Origin: JAAYCI01 sp964370195
GTDB taxonomy: Bacteria; Bacillota; Clostridia; Oscillospirales; Ruminococcaceae
DNA length: 64,000 bases
Direction: 5' to 3'
NCBI GenBank assembly: GCA_964370195.1
Contig: CAYJIH010000006.1
Span: 15,112 to 79,111 of the forward strand
Each line of letters begins with the position of its first letter. Position 1 is the stretch's first letter. The notes beneath the pieces were generated by a model, which saw only the letters and a program-made list of their open reading frames with translations, did not search any database and was not told where the DNA came from. This document shows positions 45,878-53,845 of the stretch, one piece after another. The position numbers were made by a program, and so were the translations under genes.

Positions 45878-45985
45878 ATTTGGTTTTAAAACATTATATT
45901 AAAACCAAGCAATAATATGCGTTCAATAACTGGCACTGATTGCAATAGCCATCAGTTTGCTATGCATATTTTTGGGCTACATCTA
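45868..45985 (+). promoter_or_regulatory. Attenuator RNA of the MutS2-like gene
   Basis: Stem P1 pairs 45868-45878 with 45971-45981 (11 bp, one G-U). It encloses P2 (TTGGTTTTAA, 45880-45889, with 45899-45908), P3 (AATATGC, 45914-45920, with GCATATT, 45964-45970) and P4 (ACTGAT/ATCAGT, 45935-45940 and 45951-45956). The 3' strand of P1 with its flank, TACATCTA (45978-45985), is perfectly complementary to TAGATGTA (46051-46058) in the terminator. If a stalled ribosome opened P1, this strand could break the terminator. The pairings are seen; the switch is inferred. No known riboswitch class fits. Confidence 0.6.
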
Positions 45986-46045
45986 GCAAAAATGCACTTA
46001 TGAAGTTTCTTTTGGTATTGTTTTATACTGTAAGCTACTTTTTTA

Positions 46046-46073
46046 GTGTATAGATGTATCTATACACTTTTTT
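46046..46073 (+). terminator. Intrinsic terminator before the MutS2-like gene
   Basis: GTGTATAGA pairs perfectly with TCTATACAC around TGTA, and T6 follows; the stem may extend by one A-T pair. It lies 48 bp before the start codon, so it must be bypassed for expression. Confidence 0.85.
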
Positions 46074-46120
46074 GTTGCCCAAAAATCCAATAAGATAAAA
46101 AAAGGAAGGTTTACAATAGA

Positions 46121-48046
46121 ATGATTCAAACGTATAAAACTTTAGAATTTGACGTTGTGTTAGAAAATATAAGCGCATTTGCATTGTCTGAAAATGCAAA
46201 GAATAAAATACTACATTTAAAGCCGTTTCTTGACGAACGGGCCTGTAAAAACAGCATGAAAGACACCACGGAAGCGAAAACGATCTTAGAAAATATTGGC
46301 ACACCACCGCTTGTTTCAATGCAAGAACTTGAAAAAATATGCTTGCTTGCTGAAAAAGGCTCGATGTTAATGCCGAAACAATTGCGAACCGTTGCAAGCT
46401 TTGTTCATTCATGCAAGCGTATGGAAACATTCTTAAAAAAAGCAGAACATCTGGAAATTGACCTCGCCTACTATGGGCGTGCGTTTGTAGACGCTGAAGA
46501 ATTGTGCCTTGAAATAGAGCGCTCGATTCGAAATGATGATATGGACGACACTGCATCGAAAGCACTTCAAGATGTTAGAAGAAAAATAGAAAATACAAAA
46601 ATGTCTGTTAAAACAAAACTAGACACACTTTTACGTAGCAAAAAAGAATATTTAACAGATCCTCATGTGGTAAGCCGAAACGGACGATGGGCCTTACCTG
46701 TAAAAAAAGCGCATAAAAGCCTTGTTCCCGGCGCCGTTATAGATACCTCTAGCACCGGCAGCACATTATTTATCGAGCCATCTTCCATTGGCAAGCTGCA
46801 ATCAGAACTTTCTTTTTTAGAAATAGAAGAAGACAATGAAGTGCGAAAAATCTTATACACTTTATCCGCCTTGGTAGATAGCTACCAGCACGCACTAAAA
46901 ACAAACATGCAGCACATGGAAACACTGGACTTTATGTTTGCAAAAGCAAAATATTCCTGTGAAATACAAGCAACAGATGTACCCATTTTACCAGAAAGAA
47001 CCATACGTATTGTAAAAGGAAGACACCCATTATTAAATGCAGAAGAATGTGTCCCCCTGGATTTTTCCCTAGGCACAGAATACACCGGTGTGGTTATCAC
47101 GGGGCCGAACACAGGCGGAAAAACCGTTGCCTTAAAAGCGGTGGGGCTTTTTTCCCTTATGGCACAATGCGGCCTTCATGTGCCGGTGGAAAAAGGCAGT
47201 GTGTTTTCGATGCATGCCAATGTTTTATGTGATATTGGCGACGGCCAAAGCATTTCCGAAAATTTGTCTACCTTTTCTGCCCACATTCAAAATATTGTTT
47301 CTATTTTAAAAACAGTAACACATGAAAGTTTGGTGCTGTTGGATGAGCTGGGCTCGGGCACAGAGCCTGCCGAAGGAATGGGAATTGCCGTTGCCATTTT
47401 AGATGAATTGCGCAAAAAAAACTGCCTGTTTTTGGCCACAACACATTATCCGGAAATTAAAGAATATGCAAAAAATACCCCTTCGCTTGTAAATGCACGC
47501 ATGGCATTTGACAAAGAAAATTTAAAACCTTTGTACAAGCTGCAAATTGGAGAAGCCGGGGAAAGCTGTGCGCTATCAATTGCAAAGCGTTTGGGGCTGC
47601 CGAAACACTTGCTGGAACGTGCCAAGCAAGAAGCGTATTCTGGCAGTTTTACAAAAATAGCCCCAACGCACCCTACAAAACAAACCGAGCATCCTACCTA
47701 CAGTGAGAAAAAAGCACCAAGCCAAATTAAAAGGGATATCCCAAAACACACAAATGATGTGAAACGCAAATTTGACATGGGAGACAGTGTTACCGTATTG
47801 TCCGAAAATACCATTGGAATTGTGTACAAACCAGCAAATGATAAGGGTGATTTTATCGTTCAAATCAAAGGTGAAAAGAAGATATTAAACCATACGAAAC
47901 TAAAGCTTAAAGCAAAGGCCAGCAACCTTTATCCGCCAGATTATGATTTCTCCATTGTGTTCGACACGGTAGCAAACCGAAAAGCAAGACATAAAATGAG
48001 CAAAGGCCATAACCCAGACCTAATCATCGTTCACGATGAATTTTAG
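46121..48046 (+). CDS. MutS2-like ATPase without Smr nuclease domain
   Basis: A 641-residue MutS-family protein. The N-terminal core/lever region (about 1-300) is followed by the ABC-type ATPase with Walker A GPNTGGKTV (about 330), DGQSISENLSTFSAH, Walker B LVLLDELGSGTEPAEG and ATTHYPEIKEYA. After a basic linker a KOW-like domain follows (FDMGDSVTVLSENTIGIVY, about 548-600), ending YDFSIVFDTVANRKARHKM. Canonical MutS2 is about 780 residues and ends in an Smr domain (LDLRG), which is absent. MutS2 (RqcU) recognises collided ribosomes in B. subtilis. The attenuator upstream suggests induction by slowed translation, so a ribosome-rescue or drug-protection role is inferred; DNA repair is less likely. 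GGAAGG lies 11 bases before ATG 46121. Confidence 0.88.
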   Translation: MIQTYKTLEFDVVLENISAFALSENAKNKILHLKPFLDERACKNSMKDTTEAKTILENIGTPPLVSMQELEKICLLAEKGSMLMPKQLRTVASFVHSCKRMETFLKKAEHLEIDLAYYGRAFVDAEELCLEIERSIRNDDMDDTASKALQDVRRKIENTKMSVKTKLDTLLRSKKEYLTDPHVVSRNGRWALPVKKAHKSLVPGAVIDTSSTGSTLFIEPSSIGKLQSELSFLEIEEDNEVRKILYTLSALVDSYQHALKTNMQHMETLDFMFAKAKYSCEIQATDVPILPERTIRIVKGRHPLLNAEECVPLDFSLGTEYTGVVITGPNTGGKTVALKAVGLFSLMAQCGLHVPVEKGSVFSMHANVLCDIGDGQSISENLSTFSAHIQNIVSILKTVTHESLVLLDELGSGTEPAEGMGIAVAILDELRKKNCLFLATTHYPEIKEYAKNTPSLVNARMAFDKENLKPLYKLQIGEAGESCALSIAKRLGLPKHLLERAKQEAYSGSFTKIAPTHPTKQTEHPTYSEKKAPSQIKRDIPKHTNDVKRKFDMGDSVTVLSENTIGIVYKPANDKGDFIVQIKGEKKILNHTKLKLKAKASNLYPPDYDFSIVFDTVANRKARHKMSKGHNPDLIIVHDEF

Positions 48047-48157
48047 GAAAATAACATCTTTTTCTGTATATTTCCTAATACGACACAGTTTTCCTAAAAC
48101 AAAATCTAGAACACTTTTTATTGAATGCGGCCACGATAGAAAAATCTACTGTTTTAA

Positions 48158-48196
48158 AGCTAATGATAAAGCCGGCTTTGTCATTAGCTCCTTTTT
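48158..48196 (+). terminator. Terminator after the MutS2-like gene
   Basis: AGCTAATGATAAAGCC pairs with GGCTTTGTCATTAGCT (one T-G pair), with the palindromic centre as loop, and CCTTTTT follows. Confidence 0.85.
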
Positions 48197-48924
48197 GTAT
48201 TGTGGCTCGGTCTTAGGCACCAATAAAATATTGTTTTTTAAAATATGCATTTCTACTTAACAATTGGTAAATATATAAAAATGTGTGTGCTTACACATTC
48301 AGTAAAATGCGCTTTCTCTCTTTTCTTTTCGGCAGCAACTGCCATTTCGTTTATTTTACGTTTCGCCTTTGCCATTGTGTAAGGCGCTGGGCATCTGGCA
48401 AAGTTGTATCTGCAAAACACATCGTTTCTAATTCATCTAAAAAAACGCACTGTTTTGCTTTTGAATTTCCAAGCTGGCCCTCGGCTCACCCCATACGAAA
48501 CAGGCCGCAAATTTTTACAAATACAGCCCCTGGATTCGGCCGGAGAGTTGTAAGCGCCCTTCTTCCATTTTTTATTGCCTAATGTTTTGCTGTGTCATCT
48601 TCCGCACCCATCTCACTTTCCCTTGCTTAAAAACCACCCATATTAAAATTCCATATAAATTAAAGCTCGCATATCCTTTGCAAGGTTTCATTCTCTATTG
48701 CTTACAAAGCGCCGCGAAGCTTTATCTATAAATAATATTATATTTCTTTTTTATTCTATTTTCATGGTTTTTTCTCTACCCGTTTATAATATACGGCTTG
48801 CAAATAGGGGTGCAGGTTCTACTTCGCTGTTTTGTACGCACATGTACAAAGCTGAAAAATAAAATTTAATTCTTTTAATATCTTTTATTAAATATTATTT
48901 TATAACCAATTATACCCTATTTTA
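48197..48924. other. Long stretch without an intact gene
   Basis: About 730 bp separate the MutS2-like gene from the tRNA terminator. The 48340-48615 part is richer in GC than normal spacers here and may be a decayed gene (see 48351-48611). The remainder is AT-rich and I see no RNA family in it. Confidence 0.5.
48351..48611 (-). pseudogene. Possible decayed gene with in-frame stops
   Basis: On the minus strand one frame from ATG 48611 (with AGGGAAAGTGAG just before it) reads 87 codons interrupted only by TAG and TGA. It continues for about 20 more codons past the TAA at 48351. Segments such as VFLDELETMCFADTTLPDAQR look protein-like, and base composition is that of coding DNA. KICGLFR recalls the start of TrpF, but the rest does not match. 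The parent gene is not identified; chance is possible. Confidence 0.22.
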
Positions 48925-48976
48925 CCAAATATAAACCCTCGGCACACAAATTGCGTGCCGAGGGTTTATATTTGGT
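48925..48976 (-). terminator. Terminator of tRNA-Arg
   Basis: CCAAATATAAACCCTCGGCAC and its complement form a stem of about 20 bp around a loop of about 10 nt, directly after the tRNA on the minus strand. Confidence 0.9.
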
Positions 48977-48977
48977 T

Positions 48978-49054
48978 TGGTATGCCTGATGCGATTCGAA
49001 CGCATGGCCCTCAGAGTCGGAGTCTGATACTCTATCCAGCTGAGCTACAGGCAC
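48978..49054 (-). tRNA. tRNA-Arg, anticodon CCG
   Basis: The cloverleaf is complete: acceptor GTGCCTG/CAGGCAT (first pair G-U), D arm GCTC...GAGT, anticodon stem TCAGA/TCTGA with loop CTCCGAC (anticodon CCG, reading CGG), T arm ATGCG-TTCGAAT-CGCAT, discriminator A and encoded CCA. It is 77 nt long and stands alone. Confidence 0.97.
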
Positions 49055-49347
49055 ATCTCTATAACAACTGCATTTTGTTGCAGTAGCCATTCTATTATAG
49101 CAACATTCTGTCTTGCTTATATGCGGTTCCTCTGTGTAATTTGCTTCAAAGTGTGTCAAAACACCCTACGCAAATGGATTCTTACAAAGCACCCCTTCTA
49201 TTTCCACTTTACCTATTATACGTATTTTTTGTCTATTTGTAAAGAACTGCAGCGCCTGTTTTTTATATATATTTTATTTTCTTTTTTTTCGATTTTTTAT
49301 ATGTTATAATGAAGGCTATTCAATCATCATATCTAGGGGGAATTTAT

Positions 49348-50544
49348 GTGCCATTAGACAAAAAAACTTTTTTACGATTTTCGCTTCTTGTTGGTGGTGG
49401 CGTTGTACTGTTTTGGATATTAGAAAACAGCCACCTCGCGGCCAATGTTATCGCATTACTTTGGAGTGTGATTTTTCCATTTATTTTGGGCGGCATGTTT
49501 GCCTTTGTTTTAAACCTTCCTTTAACCGCAATCGAAAATCGCTTATTTAAAAATCGATTTCCTCGCCTTAAACGTCTTTTTAGTGTTATTTTAACAGTAT
49601 TATTGCTTCTTATTTTTATTACAGTTTTAACGTTCCTTCTTGTTCCCCAGCTTATTTCTACCGTGGAAACACTGATGGCAGATATGCCGGAATACATCCA
49701 ACGCATTCAAATGGCGCTGCAACCTTACGCCCACTACGTTCCCGAACTTGAGGCATTTCTTTCCGATTTAGACTGGAAAAACATTGGCGAATCGCTATTT
49801 AACTGGCTGCGAAGTGGTTTTGGTAGTTTCTTTACCTCGGCCATTGGTGTGGCAAGCTCGGTTGTAAGTGGTGCTACCAGTTTTGTTATTGGCCTTATTT
49901 TTTGCTTTTATCTACTGTTTGATAAAGAGCATATGGCAGCACAGCTTCGCGCTATGTTAAAAGCTTATTTACCGGAAAAAATTTACACAAAAATATTAGA
50001 AATTTCCAGCCTCACCAGCCACACATTTTCGCGATTTATTTCTGGCCAATGCTTAGAGGCCTTAGCTGTTGGCACGTTGTTTGTGATTGTATTGTTGGTT
50101 GGTGGTTTTGATTATGCGCTTCTTATTGGTGTAATTATTGGGTGTTTTTCCATCATTCCCATTGTGGGGGCTTTTATTGGATGTTTTTTAGGGGCATTGC
50201 TTATTTTAATTTCCTCCGGCCTTTTGCGCACCGTTGCCTTTATTATTGTATTTTTGGTAATACAGCAAATTGATGGCAACTTCATGTATCCGCGCATCGT
50301 TGGCACCAGTGTGGGCCTGCCCGCTATGTGGGTTCTTGTGGCCATTTCCATTGGCGGTGGGTTAATGGGCGTTTTTGGAATGCTTATTTTCATTCCTTTA
50401 TTTAGTGTTTTATATACTTTATTACGCAAGAACACAGCAATGCGTTTACAAAAACGCGGCCTTGATTCCCCGATGGAAGAGTATTACAAAAAAAATCCCC
50501 CTCCAGAAAAAAAGGTGAAAAAGAAAAAAAATAAATCGTCTTAA
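49348..50544 (+). CDS. AI-2E/PerM-family membrane permease
   Basis: A 398-residue membrane protein with about eight helices, of the family once named for autoinducer-2 export (PF01594) and including sodium or lithium antiporters. An N-terminal helix pair precedes a soluble stretch (about 95-165), and the C-terminal part shows GGFDYALLIGVIIGCFSIIPIVGAFIG (in parts) and QQIDGNFMYPRIVGTSVGLPAMWV, the family signature. The tail is very basic (KKVKKKKNK). GTG 49348 is taken because AGGGGGA lies six bases before; the ATG at 49309 has no site and overlaps the -10 TATAAT. Substrate not known. Confidence 0.9.
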   Translation: MPLDKKTFLRFSLLVGGGVVLFWILENSHLAANVIALLWSVIFPFILGGMFAFVLNLPLTAIENRLFKNRFPRLKRLFSVILTVLLLLIFITVLTFLLVPQLISTVETLMADMPEYIQRIQMALQPYAHYVPELEAFLSDLDWKNIGESLFNWLRSGFGSFFTSAIGVASSVVSGATSFVIGLIFCFYLLFDKEHMAAQLRAMLKAYLPEKIYTKILEISSLTSHTFSRFISGQCLEALAVGTLFVIVLLVGGFDYALLIGVIIGCFSIIPIVGAFIGCFLGALLILISSGLLRTVAFIIVFLVIQQIDGNFMYPRIVGTSVGLPAMWVLVAISIGGGLMGVFGMLIFIPLFSVLYTLLRKNTAMRLQKRGLDSPMEEYYKKNPPPEKKVKKKKNKSS

Positions 50545-50756
50545 TTCCGCTTTGCAATTAAATTTAATTTTATATATTTAATACTGTACTATATTATTCT
50601 CAATTAAATATCATTAAATTTACAAACCACCATCCGAGTGGTGAAAAAGTGCAGGATACTTAGAAGAAAGAAACAACACAAAAATATGTGTCTATGATAT
50701 GGCCCTGTGGCAACACTTCCTGTTTAGCAACACAATTGGTACTTTATAGTCAACCT

Positions 50757-50797
50757 AAAAACCCTGATTTAATTTTGTTAATTAAACCAGGGTTTTT
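50757..50797. terminator. Terminator between convergent genes
   Basis: AAAAACCCTG-TTTAATT pairs with AATTAAA-CAGGGTTTTT. It lies 21 bp past the VOC-fold gene on the minus strand and about 210 bp past the permease gene on the plus strand. The DNA between the permease and it includes a small hairpin (CCACCATCCGAGTGG) of unknown role. Confidence 0.9.
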
Positions 50798-50817
50798 ATT
50801 TTATTTATTATTTATTT

Positions 50818-51186
50818 CTATTTTGAAGGCAAAATTTCCACCCAATATCCATCGGGATCTTCAATAAAATAAATCCCCATTTCTTCGTTCTCGTAACAAA
50901 TAACACCCATCTCTATATGGAGGCTCTTTGCTTCTTCAAAATTCTCTACAGAAAATGCAATGTGAGATTCATTGTCGCCCAAATCATACGGCCCATTTTT
51001 CGCAGCAACCCATGTAAGCTCTAACAGCTCATTTTTCTGGCTATCTGCTAAAAATGCCAACGCAAAATCACCGGAAGGCGGTTCTATCCGCCTTGAAACC
51101 GTAAGTGACAACGCCTCATTATAAAATGCTACACTTTTTTCCAAATTTGTTACATTTAAATTTGCATGAACAAATGTAAATTTCAT
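50818..51186 (-). CDS. VOC-fold metalloenzyme, glyoxalase I-like
   Basis: A 122-residue vicinal-oxygen-chelate protein. FTFVHANLNV gives the first His, LELTWV the first Glu, SHIAFSV the second His and YWVEILPS the second Glu, the four metal ligands of glyoxalase I. DPDGYW is also typical. It may act as lactoylglutathione-lyase-type or a related isomerase. ATG 51186 is chosen over the upstream GTG at 51195; the ribosome site is weak. It follows the DUF1015 gene by 13 bp, so it is the last gene of the rpe-rnfDEA unit. Confidence 0.88.
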   Translation of the reverse strand: MKFTFVHANLNVTNLEKSVAFYNEALSLTVSRRIEPPSGDFALAFLADSQKNELLELTWVAAKNGPYDLGDNESHIAFSVENFEEAKSLHIEMGVICYENEEMGIYFIEDPDGYWVEILPSK

Positions 51187-51199
51187 AATTTTCACTCTT

Positions 51200-52489
51200 T
51201 TATTTGTTTATTTTTCTGCATTCCATGTAATAACGTTTTTCACGTGCATGACCCATAGAAAATGTTTTCTTTGGCAACACACCGCCCAAAGCCACACCGC
51301 GGAATAAATCGCTTTTGTTAAACTCTGGCAGCAACACGCCTGTTGCCTCTTTTTTCTCTACCAGCTCTTGCACAGCATCTTCCCCGTGAACATAGTCCAC
51401 CTCTGCGTTGGGATGCGTTTTGGCAAACTCTGCATAAAAAGCCTCAAAGCTGCCGGCAGGCAACGGATGCTCTGGTTTTGTTATGGTAAATGTTTTACGT
51501 CCTTCTTTGCTCACTGCTACAAATGTTTGGCCTTCGGCTTCCCCTTCTACAAGCGCCAACCCTTTTTGCTCGGCATATGCTTTGGCTGCTGCTTTAATTT
51601 CTTCGTAACCTTCGTTGAAGATAACACGATGAATGGATTCTACCTCAATAGCTGGGCTTTGGATGTTTTCCAGCTCTAGCAAGCAAAAACGTGCCGGGTG
51701 GGTTGCTTGCTCTTCTTTAGAGATGGTGGGTTTAATTTCTTCCCACAGTGCTTTTGCAGAAGCAAGGCTATGGTTTCCATCTCCCACTGCCATGCAGAAA
51801 GGCTCGCATGCTGTGGTAACCCCTTCGTAACGGCCATAGAATGCATCGCTGTCTAGAAGAGACTGCAGTGCTGTGTCGATGGCTTTATAATCAGCTTCGT
51901 CTTCGATGGCCCAGCCACGCAACAAGCCGCCTTCCAGCATCAAATCTACATCATACACCTTTTTAAGGCCATCTTTTTTGGCGGAAAATGGCTCGATTAC
52001 ACTTTCTTTTACGTCATCGATCAGCATCAAAATATGCGGAGACTCGATGCTGGCTTTACGGCGAACAGCAAGGCGTGGTGGTATACGCTCAATAACTGTA
52101 TTTTCGCTAGGACGAATGTTACATTGTGCCCCTTTTTCATAGCTGTATGCTTCTAAATCCACACAACCTACAAGGCCTTGGCGAATGGCGCCATTTTCCA
52201 TGGTGCGCTCTACATAAATGTAGCCATTGATTTTTTGTAGCAAAGTGTCTTCCAGTGCTTTATCCATTTCATCATAGATGGCTTCGATACGGGCATCTGT
52301 ATCCGGTTTTTCCAAATAAACTTCTGGCAGCATAAGTTTTAACATGCTGGGTGCGCTTCCCACAAATTCTTCAGCTTCTTGCCAGTATTCTGGCTGGCTT
52401 GTGAATTGGTCGCAGGCAAGGGCGGCCCACTTTTGCAGGTCTACACTTTCTTTTGGTAACAAAATTTCCGACGGTGCGAACATAGACAT
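51200..52489 (-). CDS. DUF1015-family protein
   Basis: A 429-residue cytosolic protein with the family pattern: MFAPSEILLPKESVDLQKWA, an IAYDPV-like first third, RGLVGCVDLEAY, and VGDGNHSLASAKALW (about 240), a conserved motif that may bind a phosphate or nucleotide. The reaction is not established to my knowledge. In Clostridia the gene often lies near serine biosynthesis genes, but here it follows rnfA by 88 bp. AGGAGG precedes ATG 52489. Confidence 0.85.
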   Translation of the reverse strand: MSMFAPSEILLPKESVDLQKWAALACDQFTSQPEYWQEAEEFVGSAPSMLKLMLPEVYLEKPDTDARIEAIYDEMDKALEDTLLQKINGYIYVERTMENGAIRQGLVGCVDLEAYSYEKGAQCNIRPSENTVIERIPPRLAVRRKASIESPHILMLIDDVKESVIEPFSAKKDGLKKVYDVDLMLEGGLLRGWAIEDEADYKAIDTALQSLLDSDAFYGRYEGVTTACEPFCMAVGDGNHSLASAKALWEEIKPTISKEEQATHPARFCLLELENIQSPAIEVESIHRVIFNEGYEEIKAAAKAYAEQKGLALVEGEAEGQTFVAVSKEGRKTFTITKPEHPLPAGSFEAFYAEFAKTHPNAEVDYVHGEDAVQELVEKKEATGVLLPEFNKSDLFRGVALGGVLPKKTFSMGHAREKRYYMECRKINK

Positions 52490-52577
52490 TTTCGTTCCTC
52501 CTTGATAAATTACTAATCTATTCTTTATATGATTCTACCGATATTGGCACCGGTATTCTCACACAGCAAACACGGCA

Positions 52578-53189
52578 TTAAATGGTAAGCCGATGGCCCG
52601 TAAGGCCATAAATAGCCAACGCCAAAATACCAATATACAGCAAATTGATAGGCAGCCCTTTTAAAGACTTTGGCACATGCTCTTCGCTTAAGTTGCGTTC
52701 GCCCTCGTTTACAAGCCATAAGGCAAAGCCATAGCCCAGCCCACTGCCAAGTGCAAACGCCATACTTTGAATAAAGTCATAATTCTGTGTTTGTGTGATA
52801 AGCAAAGGACCCAACACCGCACAGTTAAATGTGGCCAGCGGCAACGTGGCCAACATATCTTTTTTATTGCGGATTGGTAGCACAGATACAAATATCACCA
52901 CCACCACAAATGCTAAAGACAAAATCACCATCATACCCATGGGGCGAATATAATCTCGATACCAAAACTCCGGCGCTTGCAGATATTGATTCCAGAAAAA
53001 AGAAAATGGTGCACTTATTACCAAAATCAAACATAAAATTGCGCAAAAAATGTATTGGTCTTCTCGGTTTTCTGTTAGTAATTTTGTCATTCTAGATACG
53101 CCAAGCCCACGAGTGAACACAACATTCTCTACAAAAATGGCTGTGAGCATATATAAAAGAAATTGCCCTAATGTTTGCAATGTTGTCAT
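52578..53189 (-). CDS. rnfA: RnfA-like membrane protein with altered cluster site
   Basis: A 203-residue protein with six membrane helices of the RnfA/NqrE family. In canonical RnfA, the first helix holds NNFVLSRFLGICPFLG with a [2Fe-2S]-ligand Cys; here it reads ENVVFTRGLGVSRMTK, so that Cys is Ser32. The second conserved site, NCAVLG, keeps its Cys (Cys123). In Rnf and Na+-NQR, RnfA and RnfE together bind one [2Fe-2S] in the membrane and couple electron flow to Na+ or H+ export. The start overlaps the rnfE stop by four bases. Family clear; redox function doubtful. Confidence 0.88.
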   Translation of the reverse strand: MTTLQTLGQFLLYMLTAIFVENVVFTRGLGVSRMTKLLTENREDQYIFCAILCLILVISAPFSFFWNQYLQAPEFWYRDYIRPMGMMVILSLAFVVVVIFVSVLPIRNKKDMLATLPLATFNCAVLGPLLITQTQNYDFIQSMAFALGSGLGYGFALWLVNEGERNLSEEHVPKSLKGLPINLLYIGILALAIYGLTGHRLTI

Positions 53190-53845
53190 ACGTTTTTAGC
53201 CTCCTCGTGCGCCGCAGTGCGCAAGCTACTTTTAAAAGCACCCGCGGCACTTTGCCAAATGGCCACCAGCAAACCCACTATAATAAACCCACCAGCCGGA
53301 AGTGCTGCCAGCGGCCACAAAGGAATCGATGTCACCTCAATGCCGGCCAGTTGGCCCACACCCAGCAATTCGCGTATCCCTGCCACCAAAAATAGAACAA
53401 GGCAATATCCTATGCTTGTAATTATTCCCTTTTTAAAGGAGGTAAAAAGACGCTCTCTTTTAGGGCTTTCATAACGTTTTAAAATCAAAGGGTCGGCCAC
53501 AAGCAATGCAAGGTACATGCCCACCCTTTGTACAGATGTGCCAAACCATACATCCATAATGTAACCCACGCCAATAAAAACCACACCGGCAGTAAGTGCA
53601 TATAAAATCGCCCTAAATTTATAGCCTGTGTGTTGGCCAATAAATGTGGCCATCATCCTTGTTGGTGTAAGCAGCAACATCACTGCTGTTGCCAAAATAA
53701 GCGCATTGTTTAAATCTGTTGCGGGAACAACAATAGGCGCAAGGCCAAGGCCTTGCATAATAACAGGGTTGTTTAAAAAAATACGGTCTCGCCGCTGTAT
53801 TTGCTGCACCCTTTCTTGAAAGTGGCGCTCTCGCTCTGTTTTCAT
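53186..53845 (-). CDS. rnfE: RnfE-like membrane protein lacking both cluster cysteines
   Basis: A 219-residue membrane protein of the RnfE/NqrD family, with NNPVIMQGLGLAPIVVP (about 25-41) and GIRELLGVG. Canonical RnfE has GLCP at the first site; here Cys is Ala36. The second canonical site VVNCIILGRAEA reads LVADPLILKRYES, with Asp118 in place of Cys. The [2Fe-2S] site shared with RnfA is thus largely gone. A charged N-terminal extension of about 20 residues precedes the first helix. It overlaps both neighbours by four bases. Confidence 0.87.
   Translation of the reverse strand: MKTERERHFQERVQQIQRRDRIFLNNPVIMQGLGLAPIVVPATDLNNALILATAVMLLLTPTRMMATFIGQHTGYKFRAILYALTAGVVFIGVGYIMDVWFGTSVQRVGMYLALLVADPLILKRYESPKRERLFTSFKKGIITSIGYCLVLFLVAGIRELLGVGQLAGIEVTSIPLWPLAALPAGGFIIVGLLVAIWQSAAGAFKSSLRTAAHEEAKNV

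Noticed and set aside
46035..46565. 176-codon minus-strand ORF opposite the start of the MutS2-like gene
   Set aside because: It is antisense to a clear coding region and would cover the leader terminator; no ribosome site.
48283..48582. 99-codon plus-strand ORF after the MutS2-like gene
   Set aside because: No ribosome site, odd composition (many Phe, Cys and His) and it lies opposite a more protein-like, though broken, minus frame.
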